Shown: piece by piece, positions 35,237 through 45,171 of the stretch
Numbering within the stretch: the stretch's first letter is position 1
Layout of the letters: every line of letters starts with the position of its first letter
DNA from: Cochlodiniinecator piscidefendens
GTDB taxonomy: Bacteria > Pseudomonadota > Alphaproteobacteria > Rhodobacterales > Rhodobacteraceae
Direction: 5' to 3'
NCBI RefSeq assembly: GCF_011326755.1
Contig: NZ_JAAOIE010000005.1
Coordinates: 1 to 64,000, forward strand
Length of the DNA stretch: 64,000 nucleotides
Position numbers and translations under genes: made by a program
Notes under the pieces: model-generated
What the model saw: only the letters and a program-made list of their open reading frames with translations
What the model was told of the DNA's origin: nothing
Databases searched by the model: none

Positions 35237-36016
35237 CTAATCGGATTGCAGGCGTTCGGCAATATCTTCGTGAAGGGTTGTCCCGCCTGCGATCATACCT
35301 TTGAGCTTGGGCCGCGGATTGTTAAATTTGGGTATTCCCCGGACGCGATCTGTTACAGTTGCCCCGGCTTGTTGTGCAATTAAACAGCCTGCTGCTACAT
35401 CCCATTCCCATGTATCACGTAACGTGAGCATCGCGTCAAAGCGGCCTTCTGCCACCAGACATAACCGATAGGCGAGCGATGATCGAAAATGCCGCTGGTA
35501 AGGCGGCAGACCATCGGACCAATTTTTAACATCAAAGTTAGGCTTGGCTGCTAATACTGATGCGCCTTCGACTGTATTTTGGGTTGCAGATATCGGGGCA
35601 CCGTTTAGCGTTGAGACTTGATCAGAAGTTGCCAAATACATCAGATCCAGAACCGGTAGGTAAACGGCTGCTGCAATCACATTACCGTTTTCAGCGATGG
35701 CCAGAGAATGCGAAAAGGTTTTTTCACCTGCGATGAACGCGCGTGTTCCGTCAATAGGATCAACAATAAAGACACGCTCATGATTTAGCCGGTCTGAGTT
35801 ATCGTCGGTTTCTTCGGACAACCAACCATAATCAGGACGGGCACTTCCCAATTCAGACGCTAACATACGATCAATTGCGATGTCCGCTTCGGTTACGGGG
35901 CCGGCACCGGCATCCTTATCCCATGTTTCAGGGTTTTGCTGCCAATGCTTGAGCGCAATTTCCCCGGATGCTTTAGCCGCATCAGTTAATAGAGTGAGGT
36001 CGTTATTCACCGGCAA
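35237..36016 (-). CDS. Inositol monophosphatase family (CysQ-like) phosphatase
   Basis: A 259-residue metal-dependent phosphatase of the inositol monophosphatase/CysQ family. Metal ligands are visible in LSEETDD, the family signature VDPIDGTRAFI and WEWDVAAGCLI. CysQ removes 3'-phosphate from PAP in sulfate assimilation; IMPase members act on inositol phosphate, and sequence alone does not settle which. It overlaps pmbA by 14 bases. Confidence 0.88.
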   Translation of the reverse strand: MPVNNDLTLLTDAAKASGEIALKHWQQNPETWDKDAGAGPVTEADIAIDRMLASELGSARPDYGWLSEETDDNSDRLNHERVFIVDPIDGTRAFIAGEKTFSHSLAIAENGNVIAAAVYLPVLDLMYLATSDQVSTLNGAPISATQNTVEGASVLAAKPNFDVKNWSDGLPPYQRHFRSSLAYRLCLVAEGRFDAMLTLRDTWEWDVAAGCLIAQQAGATVTDRVRGIPKFNNPRPKLKGMIAGGTTLHEDIAERLQSD

Positions 36017-37349
36017 GTGTCAATCCTTCGACCAATATTGAAGGCACAACGCGGCTGAGATGTAGGCGCGCATCGTTTGCAGGGGAAATGGTTCGCAGCA
36101 TGTCCCGTAGATTTCCCGCAATTGTGCATTCATTCACGGGGTATTGAACTTCGCCGTTTTCAATCCAAAACCCTGTTGCTCCGCGGGAATAGTCGCCAGT
36201 CGTCGGGTTAATGGATGTGCCAATCATGGAAGTCACAAGCAATCCGGTCCCCATATCCTTGATCAAATCGCGTTGGCTTTGGGTGCCTTGCGTTAGCGCG
36301 ACATTGGTTGCGCTGGGACTTGGCGCACTGGAGGTTCCGCGCGCGGCGTTTGCTGTACTGGTAAGGTTCAATTTACGTGCACTCGCAAGATCGAGTATCC
36401 AAGTCTGAAGAATGCCATCTTCGATGATTGTGCGCGATTGCGTCGGTAGACCTTCACCATCAAAGGGACGTGACCCACCAATACGCGGACGGTGGGGATT
36501 TTCGATCAAGGAAAGATGGCTAGGAAGAATTTGTTCGCCCATAGCATCGCGTAACCATGATCCGCCGCGGGCGATGGCCGCGCCGTTAATCGCGCCTAAT
36601 ATATGCCCAACGAGTGACGATGAAACGCGTTCGTCGAATAAAACAGGGTAGCTGCCGGTTTTTGGTTTACGCGCATTGCGGCGCTCGACTGCGCGTGTTG
36701 CGGCAATCTGGCCGATTTCTTCGGCGCTTATGAGGTCCGATTGAAAAACACGGCCGTCGCCATAATAGTCGCGCTCCATCTCGGAGCCCGTGCCACTAAT
36801 TGCAACGCAAGACACAGACCGAGAACTGCGTTGATATCCGCCCGAGAAACCATTTGTCGCGGCGAGATGAATGCCATGGGTGCCGTAGTTCGCACCAGCA
36901 GATTGCACCTGAGAAACTTCGCTATTTTCCATGGCAGCGGCTTCGGCGCGCAGAGCGTCCTGTTGGAGCATCTCGGGTGTTGGCGCATCGCTTGGATCGA
37001 AAAGCTCAAGCGCATCTATATCCCAGGATGCAGCAATTTCGTTGGCATCCGCTAGACCTACATATGGATCTTCTGGCGCTTCTTTCGCCATTGCCACTGC
37101 ACGTTCCGCCATAATGGCGATGGTCTCAGGGCGGGTGTCTGATGCTGATACAATGGCTTGGCGTGTTCCGACCATAACCCGTAAGCCAATATCGGTACCT
37201 TCGGAACGTTCCGCATGTTCCAAAGCGCCATTGAGAACTTCGATCGAGGTGGATTGACCTTCGACGGCCAATGCGTCGGCGGCATCAGCGCCAGCGCGTT
37301 TTGCGGCCTCAAGGAGTTGTGAGGTCAAACTGTCCAAGGAATTTGTCAT
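36003..37349 (-). CDS. pmbA: TldD/PmbA family metalloprotease
   Basis: A 448-residue PmbA-type protein. PmbA and TldD together form a protease that processes modified peptides and clears degraded toxins. Family segments include VEGQSTSIEVLNGALEHAER near the N-terminus, the GTHGIHLAATNGFSGGY region and the NPTTGDYSRGATGFWIENGE end. TldD is not in the window. Confidence 0.92.
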   Translation of the reverse strand: MTNSLDSLTSQLLEAAKRAGADAADALAVEGQSTSIEVLNGALEHAERSEGTDIGLRVMVGTRQAIVSASDTRPETIAIMAERAVAMAKEAPEDPYVGLADANEIAASWDIDALELFDPSDAPTPEMLQQDALRAEAAAMENSEVSQVQSAGANYGTHGIHLAATNGFSGGYQRSSRSVSCVAISGTGSEMERDYYGDGRVFQSDLISAEEIGQIAATRAVERRNARKPKTGSYPVLFDERVSSSLVGHILGAINGAAIARGGSWLRDAMGEQILPSHLSLIENPHRPRIGGSRPFDGEGLPTQSRTIIEDGILQTWILDLASARKLNLTSTANAARGTSSAPSPSATNVALTQGTQSQRDLIKDMGTGLLVTSMIGTSINPTTGDYSRGATGFWIENGEVQYPVNECTIAGNLRDMLRTISPANDARLHLSRVVPSILVEGLTLAGE

Positions 37350-37423
37350 GAGGCACCTGCTATTCTTTGCCTAAGACCTATGGCCTGCGGGTTAAACACG
37401 CAAGAGCGCAGCGACGAAAAGAA

Positions 37424-37451
37424 AAAGGCCGCCCAAAAAAGGACGGCCTTT
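37424..37451 (-). terminator. Terminator after the DUF2125 gene
   Basis: On the minus strand AAAGGCCGTCC pairs with GGGCGGCCTTT over a poly-T loop and is followed by T bases, 19 bases after the DUF2125 stop. Confidence 0.8.
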
Positions 37452-37469
37452 CATCAGTGAATTGTAGGG

Positions 37470-38984
37470 TTAACGAAGACGCTGACCATTTGCGGAAACG
37501 TGGCCTTGTTCGTTTACCTCAATTCTGGAATTCAGATTGTCTTCGCCTTCGCCGGGCACTGTGAACATTCCCATCATCATGCGGAAACCCATTGCCTCTT
37601 CAACAGGAAGCAAACCCATCTGGCCAAGACGATCAAGCAATCCATTTGCACCGCTTAGGCTTAAATCAACGGCACCTGTCGGACGTGGGATACCGTCAAA
37701 TGTGGTGGTGTCTGCATTGTCAAACGTGAACGACCCTGATCCGTTAAGTTCAGCACCAACAGCGGACACCAGAAGTTCATTGATCGTCAATTCATGAAGC
37801 TCTGCAGGCTGGTCGCCAGACATTTGAGATTTCATTGCTTCTTCTTGATCAAAGATGTCAAACAGCCAGTTCGCCTGACCTGTGAGGTCTAGTACGATGG
37901 AGGCAGGGTCGCGCGGCAGGGTGGCTGATGGGTCAAACATACCCCAGATCGCATCGGTAACGGTTAGGCCGACAATACGTGTACCAAAAGCAACATCGCT
38001 TGGTTCGGTTCCTTTGCTGACAGGCATTCCGAGATTAAAACCAAGCTCGTCTGCTTGCACTTGAATTTGTGGAAATGGGATTTGTGCACCGGACACAACA
38101 AAGTTCACGCTGTTCAGCAATTCGGAAAAGGACATTGTGTCTTTGTTTAGGGTGATGTCGTAAGAGCCAGACGCAATATCAGCGTTTAGCGAAAATGCTT
38201 CATCCATTCCTGCGGCGTCGATGCTTAAATCCATCGCACCGAATGTCACATCTGACTGCATAGCAAAGCCGTCGCGCAGGGCTGCTTGGAATTCATCTGC
38301 GTAGTTCACCATCGGTGGCGATGCCATCGCAAGTGTTCCCGTGAACCCAGCTGCGTTAAAGTTGACGGCAATCGTTCCCGGGCCATCTGGTTCTTCGATA
38401 TTTGCCAGAGCCGTCATAGCCCCCATATTCGCGGTACCAGAAAAGTCTGTGACATCACCAGATTTCACGAGGTAGTTCCCGGCATAATCAGTGAGAGTCA
38501 CGTTCAGGCCGATTGTCATTTTGTCACCGTCAGCTGTCAGTTCATCAGCCGTGACGACAATACTTGGGAGGTTGAATGCATAATTGGTTTCGTCGGCTGA
38601 GCCTGACGCAATAATTTCTGCATTTTCCTGCGAGACATTTAAAGACATAGCGAAATCATCAGAGCCAGCACTTTGGATATCATAAGTGTATTGGGGCTCC
38701 ATCACGATTGAAACTGTGCCGTCGCCTTGCTCAACAAAGTTAAGCTCACCCAGGTTCATGGCCATCGATACGTTGTCTTGGGTCTGGGTGGCTGAAACGC
38801 CGCTGATCCGCAGTGTGCTGCCAGATTGGGCCTCAGAATCAACGTTTACCGTATAACCTGACGTTTCCAGATATGCGCGCCAGTCTGACCAAACCTCAGC
38901 AGAGGTCACATCAGCGAGTGCAGTGGTTGTCATCAAAATAGTGCTTGTCGCGGCGAGGCCGCTAAATGTTTTCCAGTGGGTCAT
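37470..38984 (-). CDS. DUF2125 exported protein
   Basis: A 504-residue protein with a signal peptide (ending TTTALA) and a long mature part of beta-rich repeats with many Asp and Gly, typical of DUF2125 (related to AsmA-like or LptC-like envelope proteins, not shown). The ATG at 38984 (MTHWKTFSGLAATS) is preferred to the one at 38996. It is monocistronic, and no function is assigned. Confidence 0.85.
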   Translation of the reverse strand: MTHWKTFSGLAATSTILMTTTALADVTSAEVWSDWRAYLETSGYTVNVDSEAQSGSTLRISGVSATQTQDNVSMAMNLGELNFVEQGDGTVSIVMEPQYTYDIQSAGSDDFAMSLNVSQENAEIIASGSADETNYAFNLPSIVVTADELTADGDKMTIGLNVTLTDYAGNYLVKSGDVTDFSGTANMGAMTALANIEEPDGPGTIAVNFNAAGFTGTLAMASPPMVNYADEFQAALRDGFAMQSDVTFGAMDLSIDAAGMDEAFSLNADIASGSYDITLNKDTMSFSELLNSVNFVVSGAQIPFPQIQVQADELGFNLGMPVSKGTEPSDVAFGTRIVGLTVTDAIWGMFDPSATLPRDPASIVLDLTGQANWLFDIFDQEEAMKSQMSGDQPAELHELTINELLVSAVGAELNGSGSFTFDNADTTTFDGIPRPTGAVDLSLSGANGLLDRLGQMGLLPVEEAMGFRMMMGMFTVPGEGEDNLNSRIEVNEQGHVSANGQRLR

Positions 38985-39107
38985 GATGATCCTCAAAATT
39001 TGGTGTCTGGTCTAATGTTGTGTGTCATAGGCCTGCGGTCAAGGGGCGCAGAGGCTAGCGCAATCGAAAAAGGCGCGCTATCAATAGGTATTGGATCGGA
39101 GTTAACT

Positions 39108-39860
39108 ATGCAAGATTTCACAGGAAAAACCGTATTGATCACTGGCGCAAGCCGCGGAATTGGAGAGGCTGCTGCGCGGGCTTTCGCCAATGCCGGTGCG
39201 AATGTCGTATTGATGGCGCGCAGCCAAGAGGCGATTGCGAATCTGGCGCTTGAGATTGGGGATCACGTATTGGCCGTGCCCGGTGATGTGAGCCGTCACA
39301 ACGATGTGGTCAATGCCGTGAACGCCGCAGTGTCCAAATTTGGTGGTTTGGATATTCTCATAAACAACGCTGGTGTGATTGACCCGATTGAAATGATGCG
39401 CAGTTCCGACCCCGAAGAATGGGGGCGCGTGATGGATATTAATATCAAAGGTGTTTATTACGGAATGCGTGCAGCTTTGCCTGTTATGGAGGCGGCAGGT
39501 GCAGGGACCATTATCACCATTAGTTCCGGTGCGGCGCACAACGCATTAGAAGGCTGGAGCGCATATTGCACCTCAAAGGCAGGGGCTGCGATGTTGACCA
39601 AATGTGGACACAAAGAATCGGGTAGCCGGGGGGTACGGATCATGGGGCTGTCTCCGGGAACGGTTGCCACGCAAATGCAGTTAGATATCAAAGCGTCAGG
39701 CATAAATCCTGTAAGCCAACTCGATTGGGATGTGCATGTCCCGGCAGATTGGCCTGCGCGTGCGTTGCTGTGGATGTGCGGTGCTGATGCGGATGGATAT
39801 CTGGGCGAAGAAGTTTCTCTAAGAGATGAGGAAATTCGCGAGAAGGTCGGCCTGATCTGA
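39108..39860 (+). CDS. SDR oxidoreductase
   Basis: A 250-residue short-chain dehydrogenase with TGASRGIGEAAA, NNAGVIDP, catalytic TISSGAAH and YCTSKAGA. The pattern with the SDR-then-enoyl-CoA-hydratase order suggests a fatty or aromatic acid step, but the substrate is unknown. The ATG at 39108 is chosen over the frame from 38976, which runs through the promoter region. It shares one base with the next gene (TGATG). Confidence 0.88.
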   Translation: MQDFTGKTVLITGASRGIGEAAARAFANAGANVVLMARSQEAIANLALEIGDHVLAVPGDVSRHNDVVNAVNAAVSKFGGLDILINNAGVIDPIEMMRSSDPEEWGRVMDINIKGVYYGMRAALPVMEAAGAGTIITISSGAAHNALEGWSAYCTSKAGAAMLTKCGHKESGSRGVRIMGLSPGTVATQMQLDIKASGINPVSQLDWDVHVPADWPARALLWMCGADADGYLGEEVSLRDEEIREKVGLI

Positions 39861-40471
39861 TGATAGAGCTATCAAAATCTGAGGGGCTTTGGGTTGTAAC
39901 GATAAATAGACCAGATAAGGCTAATTCCCTCACGCTCGATATGCTCGAACAGTTGGTGCAAATTGCGTTAGATGCAAAAGATCAAGCCAACGGTTTCGTT
40001 TTAACGGGCTCTGGAAAAGTTTTTAGCGCTGGGGCGGATTTAGACGCGGCCAAAGCGGGGTTAGCGACATCGGATGTTTGGGAGCGCTTGTCAGGGGCGA
40101 TTGCCGAATTGCCTTGTCTCACGATTGCCGCGCTCAACGGTACATTGGCTGGTGGCGCGTTCGGTATGGCGCTTGCTTGTGATCTGCGTATTGCAGTGCC
40201 TCATGCAAAATTTTTCTATCCGGTGATGAAGCTTGGGTTTCTACCACAACCCTCTGATCCGGTGCGCCTCCGATCTCTGATAGGACCGTCGAAAACAAAA
40301 CTCATATTGATGGCCAGTCAGAAGATAGATGCAGCACAAGCCTATCAGTTTGGGCTTGTCGATATGATTGTCGAAATCGAAGAACTCATCCCCACCGTGC
40401 GCAGTTTGGCAGAACCGTCTTTGGCAGCGCGGCCAGAAATTCGCGCCGGTATCAAAGCCCTTTGCACCTAA
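39860..40471 (+). CDS. Enoyl-CoA hydratase/isomerase family protein
   Basis: A 203-residue crotonase-fold protein. The oxyanion-hole segments are visible (GSGKVFSAGADLDA and ALNGTLAGGAFGMALACDLRI). At 203 residues it is shorter than the usual 260 of the family and lacks much of the C-terminal trimerisation region, so its activity may differ. It is translationally coupled to the SDR. Confidence 0.85.
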   Translation: MIELSKSEGLWVVTINRPDKANSLTLDMLEQLVQIALDAKDQANGFVLTGSGKVFSAGADLDAAKAGLATSDVWERLSGAIAELPCLTIAALNGTLAGGAFGMALACDLRIAVPHAKFFYPVMKLGFLPQPSDPVRLRSLIGPSKTKLILMASQKIDAAQAYQFGLVDMIVEIEELIPTVRSLAEPSLAARPEIRAGIKALCT

Positions 40472-40483
40472 ACCCGCTCTTTC

Positions 40484-40512
40484 AAAGCTCCAGTTAAGGC
40501 TGGGGCTTTTGA
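40484..40512 (+). terminator. Rho-independent terminator
   Basis: AAAGCTCCAG pairs with CTGGGGCTTT (one T-G pair) over a 6-base loop and is followed by T bases, shortly after the enoyl-CoA hydratase stop. Confidence 0.8.
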
Positions 40513-40568
40513 TTTTGGGCGAACCTTTGTAAAAGGCCTGAGGTATTAGGTGTGGGGCAGGGTGTGCT

Positions 40569-41885
40569 ATGGAAAATCAACCAGAATTTGTGACCAATAT
40601 GTTGGGCTATTTTTGGAGCGCTTGGGACGTGGCGCAAGGGTGGTTGCTTAGCCCGGCGGCGTGGTCGCAGTTTGCATTGCTGTTAATTGCCTTCGGTTCT
40701 GCGTGGTATATCAACCGCAAGTTTTCCCCAGTCATTCAACGTCTCATTACCCCACCCGAAGAGCAAACGCATATCATTGCGCGCCTACGCCGGTACGCAT
40801 TGGTGTTTTTGCCGTTGTTACTGCCACTGCTGGCGTATGCGTTCACCGGAATCGGCGAAAGCGTAACGCGGTCCGTTTTTGGTTCGGGTGCGGTTATTGC
40901 GTTTGGTAAACGCCTATTTTTATTCCTCGCGGCGCGGGCATTCGCTCATGAAATTGTCAAAGATCCGTTTCTAAAGCTATTGGCAAAATTTGTTCTGGTG
41001 CCTGCGCTGGCATTGAACGTTTTTGGGTTGCTTGAACTCGCGACTGATTATCTGACCAACACAGTGATTGGGCTGGGGAATATTTCGTTTTCGGTGATGT
41101 CGCTGGTGCGTGGTGTTATTGCGGGCGCGCTTTTGTTTTGGCTGGGGCGTTGGTCAAACGAACACAGTGTTACCTACATTGAACGCCAAGAAGAAATGCG
41201 CCCTGCGACCCGGCAATTGGCGGTTAAGGCTGCTGAGATTACGATTTTTGGCGTCGCATTTTTGTTGCTACTTAACATCATGGGGATCAACCTTTCGACA
41301 CTCGCGGTGTTAGGTGGTGCGATTGGTGTGGGTTTGGGATTTGGTTTGCAAAAAATTGCATCGAATTTCATATCCGGTGTCATCTTGCTGTTAGAAGGTC
41401 AGGCCACCGTTGGCGATTTTGTTGCGCTTGATGGGGGCGAAGAAGGCAAAATCGTTAAAATGACCGCGCGGGCTGCGATTTTGGAAACCTTTGATGGGCG
41501 CTGGATCATGGTGCCAAACGAGGACTTCATCACCACGCGCGTTGTGAATTATTCAGATAGCGGATCGGCTAACAGGTATGAGGCACCTTTTAGCGTTTCC
41601 TATGACACCGATATCAATCTGGTTCCCGCAATTGTTGAAGCAGCGGTGGCCAAACATCCAGATGTGTTAGATTTGCCTTATCCGCCAGATTGTGAACTGC
41701 GTGGGTTTGGTGATAGCGGCATCGACTTTGCGGTTGAGTTTTGGGTGAACGGTTTGGATGACGGGCCAAATAAATATTCGTCTGACGTGTTATTTATCGT
41801 GTGGAACGCATTGAAAGAGAACAATATCGAAATCCCATACCCACACCGCGTTGTTGAGATAAAAGGACAGATACCAGAGACATGA
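40569..41885 (+). CDS. MscS family mechanosensitive channel
   Basis: A 438-residue MscS-type channel with several N-terminal membrane segments, the pore-lining TM3 (VLGGAIGVGLGFGLQKIASN) and the beta/C-terminal domain (GDFVALDGGEEGKIVKMTAR on). It protects cells from osmotic down-shock. It overlaps the flavoprotein by 4 bases (ATGA), an unusual pairing that may mean only shared transcription. Confidence 0.92.
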   Translation: MENQPEFVTNMLGYFWSAWDVAQGWLLSPAAWSQFALLLIAFGSAWYINRKFSPVIQRLITPPEEQTHIIARLRRYALVFLPLLLPLLAYAFTGIGESVTRSVFGSGAVIAFGKRLFLFLAARAFAHEIVKDPFLKLLAKFVLVPALALNVFGLLELATDYLTNTVIGLGNISFSVMSLVRGVIAGALLFWLGRWSNEHSVTYIERQEEMRPATRQLAVKAAEITIFGVAFLLLLNIMGINLSTLAVLGGAIGVGLGFGLQKIASNFISGVILLLEGQATVGDFVALDGGEEGKIVKMTARAAILETFDGRWIMVPNEDFITTRVVNYSDSGSANRYEAPFSVSYDTDINLVPAIVEAAVAKHPDVLDLPYPPDCELRGFGDSGIDFAVEFWVNGLDDGPNKYSSDVLFIVWNALKENNIEIPYPHRVVEIKGQIPET

Positions 41886-43078
41886 GTAAAACCGCACTTG
41901 TCATAGGCTCGGGGCCAGCTGGTTTAATGGCCGCTGAGGAATTGGCGCGTGCAGGGTTGGCTGTAACCATAGCAGAGGCTAAGCCCTCTGTTGGGCGTAA
42001 ACTGTTGATGGCGGGAAAATCGGGTCTCAACATAACCAAAGATGAACCGCTGGATGCGTTTTTGGATCACTATCAAGACGCGCCTGAGATTCTGAGGAAT
42101 ATCGTGTCCGAATTTGGCCCTGCTAAAGTTCAGGAGTGGGCCGAAGGTTTAGGTCAGCACGTCTTTACTGGATCGTCTGGGCGTGTGTTTCCAACGGTTA
42201 TGAAATCCTCGCCATTGTTACGGAATTGGTTGGCGCGTTTGGCTGGTGCCAAAGTGGTTGTCAAAACCCGTTGGAGTTGGACTGACTATAGCGATGGATT
42301 TGAATTTGAAACACCTGAGGGCGCAACGAAAATAAAACCAGATGTTGCTGTTCTCGCGTTAGGTGGCGGCAGTTGGGCGCGGTTGGGGTCGACCGGTGGC
42401 TGGATGCCCGTGTTGAAAAAGCTTGGCATTCAGACGGCCCCGTTTCAGCCATCCAACATGGGGTTTGTCGCGGATTGGTCGCCGCACATGGAACGTCATT
42501 TTGGTGCCCCGCTAAAAGGTGTGACGCTTATAGCAGGATCGGTTCAATCGCGCGGGGAATGTGTTATTTCTCGTACCGGGTTAGAAGGCGGTGGAATTTA
42601 CGCGGTTTCGCGCGCGTTACGGCTCGGGGCTGCTTTGCGCATTGATTTACTGCCTGATGTCAGTTTGCAAGACGTTGAGGTGCGACTTGCAAAGCCGCGG
42701 GGTAAGAACAGTCTAACAAATCATCTGCGTAAAACATTAAAACTAGACCCGGCAAAAATCGCGTTGCTGCGAGAATGTGCCAATCCGTTACCCGAAGGGG
42801 CGGCGTTGGCTGGCGTTATTAAATCGCTCCCAGTGGCGTTGGTTGGGCCACGCCCCATCGACGAAGCAATATCAACAGCCGGTGGTATTCACTTTGACGC
42901 ACTGACAGATGATTTGATGCTGAAAAAGCTGCCGGGCATTTTTTGCGCTGGCGAAATGCTGAATTGGGATGCGCCCACGGGTGGCTATTTGGTTACCGGG
43001 TGTTTGGCCACGGGACGTTGCGCAGGACAGGCGGCAGCGCGTTATGCATCTGATGAAAGCGTCCCGAGCATTTTTTGA
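41882..43078 (+). CDS. TIGR03862 family FAD-dependent oxidoreductase
   Basis: A 398-residue flavoprotein related to the HI0933/BaiN group, with an N-terminal FAD motif (VIGSGPAGLMAAEELARAGL), the GRKLLMAGKSGLNITKDE segment and the C-terminal GIFCAGEMLNWDAPTGGYLV. Substrate unknown. Its 3' end overlaps the convergent GST gene by 37 bases. Confidence 0.9.
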   Translation: MSKTALVIGSGPAGLMAAEELARAGLAVTIAEAKPSVGRKLLMAGKSGLNITKDEPLDAFLDHYQDAPEILRNIVSEFGPAKVQEWAEGLGQHVFTGSSGRVFPTVMKSSPLLRNWLARLAGAKVVVKTRWSWTDYSDGFEFETPEGATKIKPDVAVLALGGGSWARLGSTGGWMPVLKKLGIQTAPFQPSNMGFVADWSPHMERHFGAPLKGVTLIAGSVQSRGECVISRTGLEGGGIYAVSRALRLGAALRIDLLPDVSLQDVEVRLAKPRGKNSLTNHLRKTLKLDPAKIALLRECANPLPEGAALAGVIKSLPVALVGPRPIDEAISTAGGIHFDALTDDLMLKKLPGIFCAGEMLNWDAPTGGYLVTGCLATGRCAGQAAARYASDESVPSIF

Positions 43079-43644
43079 TACGCAGGTCGATTGCGCATCC
43101 TACGAAAATAGTTGCGTAGGACAGTATGTCGAAAAGGCATTTTCTGGGTCATTGGCCACCCTCCGCAATGCGTGAGGAGAATATCAGGGATTGTAATTTG
43201 TTCGCCCATCAAAAATGGATGGTCGCCAAGTTGATGAATGAGGCGCTGTTCAGCACGATCAAGATCCCATTTCACGGTCTCGCGCATGTCGGCGTAATGC
43301 AGGGAAGACGGTAAATAATTTGAATGCCGCGATGCGCTCCACAATGCTGCATCAACTTCATCTAAGATGAGGTGTGTAATACTGTCTTGATGTGCACGCT
43401 CAATCGTTCCAGCCGGATAAGTCAGCGCGCCGTGCCTATCAGCAAGATAGGTAACTATTGCGACGGAATCGGTGATTGTGTGATTGCCGTCTATCAGGAT
43501 TGGGACTTTGCCTGATGGATTGGCCTTTTGTGCGACGTCAGACTGGGGGGCAGCAGGTGTATGCGTGTAGGGCAGGTTAAGCTCTTCGAGCATCCATATG
43601 ACTCGGAGGGTGCGACTGCGGGTTGTTCCGATCACCTGATACAT
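43042..43644 (-). CDS. Glutathione S-transferase family protein
   Basis: A 200-residue GST with an N-terminal thioredoxin-like domain (SRTLRVIWMLEELNLPY, NPSGKVPILIDG, ITDSVAIVTYLAD) and a C-terminal helical domain. The serine near the N-terminus in TTRSRTLR could be the catalytic residue, as in theta/beta-like bacterial forms. The ATG at 43644 follows AGAGGG; the longer frame from 43677 would overlap holA. Confidence 0.88.
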   Translation of the reverse strand: MYQVIGTTRSRTLRVIWMLEELNLPYTHTPAAPQSDVAQKANPSGKVPILIDGNHTITDSVAIVTYLADRHGALTYPAGTIERAHQDSITHLILDEVDAALWSASRHSNYLPSSLHYADMRETVKWDLDRAEQRLIHQLGDHPFLMGEQITIPDILLTHCGGWPMTQKMPFRHTVLRNYFRRMRNRPAYQKMLGTLSSDA

Positions 43645-43654
43645 CGAACGCCCT

Positions 43655-44677
43655 CTATCGTCGTGCAAGCATGGCAAGGCGAACCAACGTGCGTTCCATC
43701 ACGGCCATAGCAGGGGCTCTGCTTGTTGACCTCAGGGTAAGGTCGGTGTCGGTTAGCATAGTTAGCGCGATTTCGACTTTGCGCATTCCCCATCCTTGGG
43801 CTTGGCGCAGCATCTTATCACGTCGTGGCCCAAACACGGGCGGGCGTAGTTTTCCGATACCATCATTGGGGCCACCTGGGGCAGATGAAACCGCATGCAG
43901 TTGGCGGAAATGACGAGTCGCCCCAATGCATAAGCGCACGGGTTGCACCCCTTGGCTGGTCAGTTTGGCGATAATTGGCCCAACTTCAGAGGCCCGCCCT
44001 TCGGCAACAATATTTAGAACATCATCAAGCGCGGCTTCTGTCGAGGTCGGGGCGATTGCTTCGATATCTTCTACTTGTACAGGAGAGTCGTCCCCGCGTT
44101 TATAAAGCGCAAGCTTTTCCATGGTCTGACGGAAATCGCCGGGATCAATGGTGCGCGATAGGGCCTCAAGCGCGCCCATTGCATCACGGCCAACGTCACG
44201 GACGCCTGCTTTGTTCAGGTCGTTTTGAATGTCTTCGCGCGACGGCGGGTCGTCGTATAATCCGACGGCATAGGCGTTTTTGTGGCCCTCAACGAACTTG
44301 CGTAGCGAAGATCGTGTGGTCAGCTGTTTTGCTGTAATGACGACCTGCGCATCGCCGTCCTGCCAATCTGACAGAGCCTCTTTGATGATCGCCGTATGCG
44401 CGTCTGCGGCGTCTTCGACAAAAGCAACACGTGGTCCGGGGAAAAAGCCTTGTGCTTTGATCGCGTCCCCTAAAAGGGCAGGATCTTTGCGCAGTTCAGC
44501 GGCAGGAATACGTGTGAGCCGCATTTCATCATCGCCACTAGGGCCGATCAGGGCGGCGATTAACTCTTGTCGTTTGATTGCTACGCGCATTGCGTCAACG
44601 CCATAAATCAGAACAGAGGTGCGGTCGGGTTCCGGGCGTGTGAAATACCGATTGGCATCGCGCGCCGTTAGTTTCAT
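43655..44677 (-). CDS. holA: DNA polymerase III delta subunit
   Basis: A 340-residue clamp-loader delta subunit with the RFVEGHKNAYAVGLYDDPPS, HolA-type AAA+ region and LRLCIGATRHFRQLHAV C-terminal collar. It opens the sliding clamp for loading. It overlaps lptE by 4 bases in the conserved leuS-lptE-holA order. Confidence 0.92.
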   Translation of the reverse strand: MKLTARDANRYFTRPEPDRTSVLIYGVDAMRVAIKRQELIAALIGPSGDDEMRLTRIPAAELRKDPALLGDAIKAQGFFPGPRVAFVEDAADAHTAIIKEALSDWQDGDAQVVITAKQLTTRSSLRKFVEGHKNAYAVGLYDDPPSREDIQNDLNKAGVRDVGRDAMGALEALSRTIDPGDFRQTMEKLALYKRGDDSPVQVEDIEAIAPTSTEAALDDVLNIVAEGRASEVGPIIAKLTSQGVQPVRLCIGATRHFRQLHAVSSAPGGPNDGIGKLRPPVFGPRRDKMLRQAQGWGMRKVEIALTMLTDTDLTLRSTSRAPAMAVMERTLVRLAMLARR

Positions 44678-45171
44678 TGGGATAACTCCCCAGCGCTTGC
44701 TAATATCTGCGTGACGACTTGATCCGCGAGAATGATCATTAGGCGCGCATAAGCATCACGTTCAGCAGTTAACGTGCTGACCGTTGTACCTGTTGCCGAA
44801 TAGCTGGTGAAATTTGAAACGGTGCCAGTTTTGACCACAGCATCTGTCGCGATTTCACGAAGGGTGAATGTGACTGTCCCCAACACATTGTAGCGCGTGA
44901 TTTCTTGGGCGGCATTAATGCCGAGTTCATCTTCGTCGAGTTCAATTGCGTAGCTAAGCGCGTAGAGCGGCGCTTGGGGTTGTCCCAAACGCTGCTCTAG
45001 CTGTCGTACTAGGTTAAAACTGTTTCTATCGCTCGGGTCTGCAACTGCAATTATGTGGGGTAAACCTTGCGCACCGCCATTGGGGCCATAAACGGGCTGA
45101 AATCCACAGCCCGTTGTTAATGCGACGCCAGTTAGGCCCAACAGAAATGTTCTGCGATTAGATAACGACAT
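44674..45171 (-). CDS. lptE: LPS assembly lipoprotein LptE
   Basis: A 165-residue outer-membrane lipoprotein, partner of LptD in LPS export. The signal has an RR pair ([18 protein letters not shown]), Cys22 being the lipidation site, followed by [10 protein letters not shown], the usual LptE start. It overlaps leuS by 14 bases. Confidence 0.92.
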   Translation of the reverse strand: MSLSNRRTFLLGLTGVALTTGCGFQPVYGPNGGAQGLPHIIAVADPSDRNSFNLVRQLEQRLGQPQAPLYALSYAIELDEDELGINAAQEITRYNVLGTVTFTLREIATDAVVKTGTVSNFTSYSATGTTVSTLTAERDAYARLMIILADQVVTQILASAGELSQ

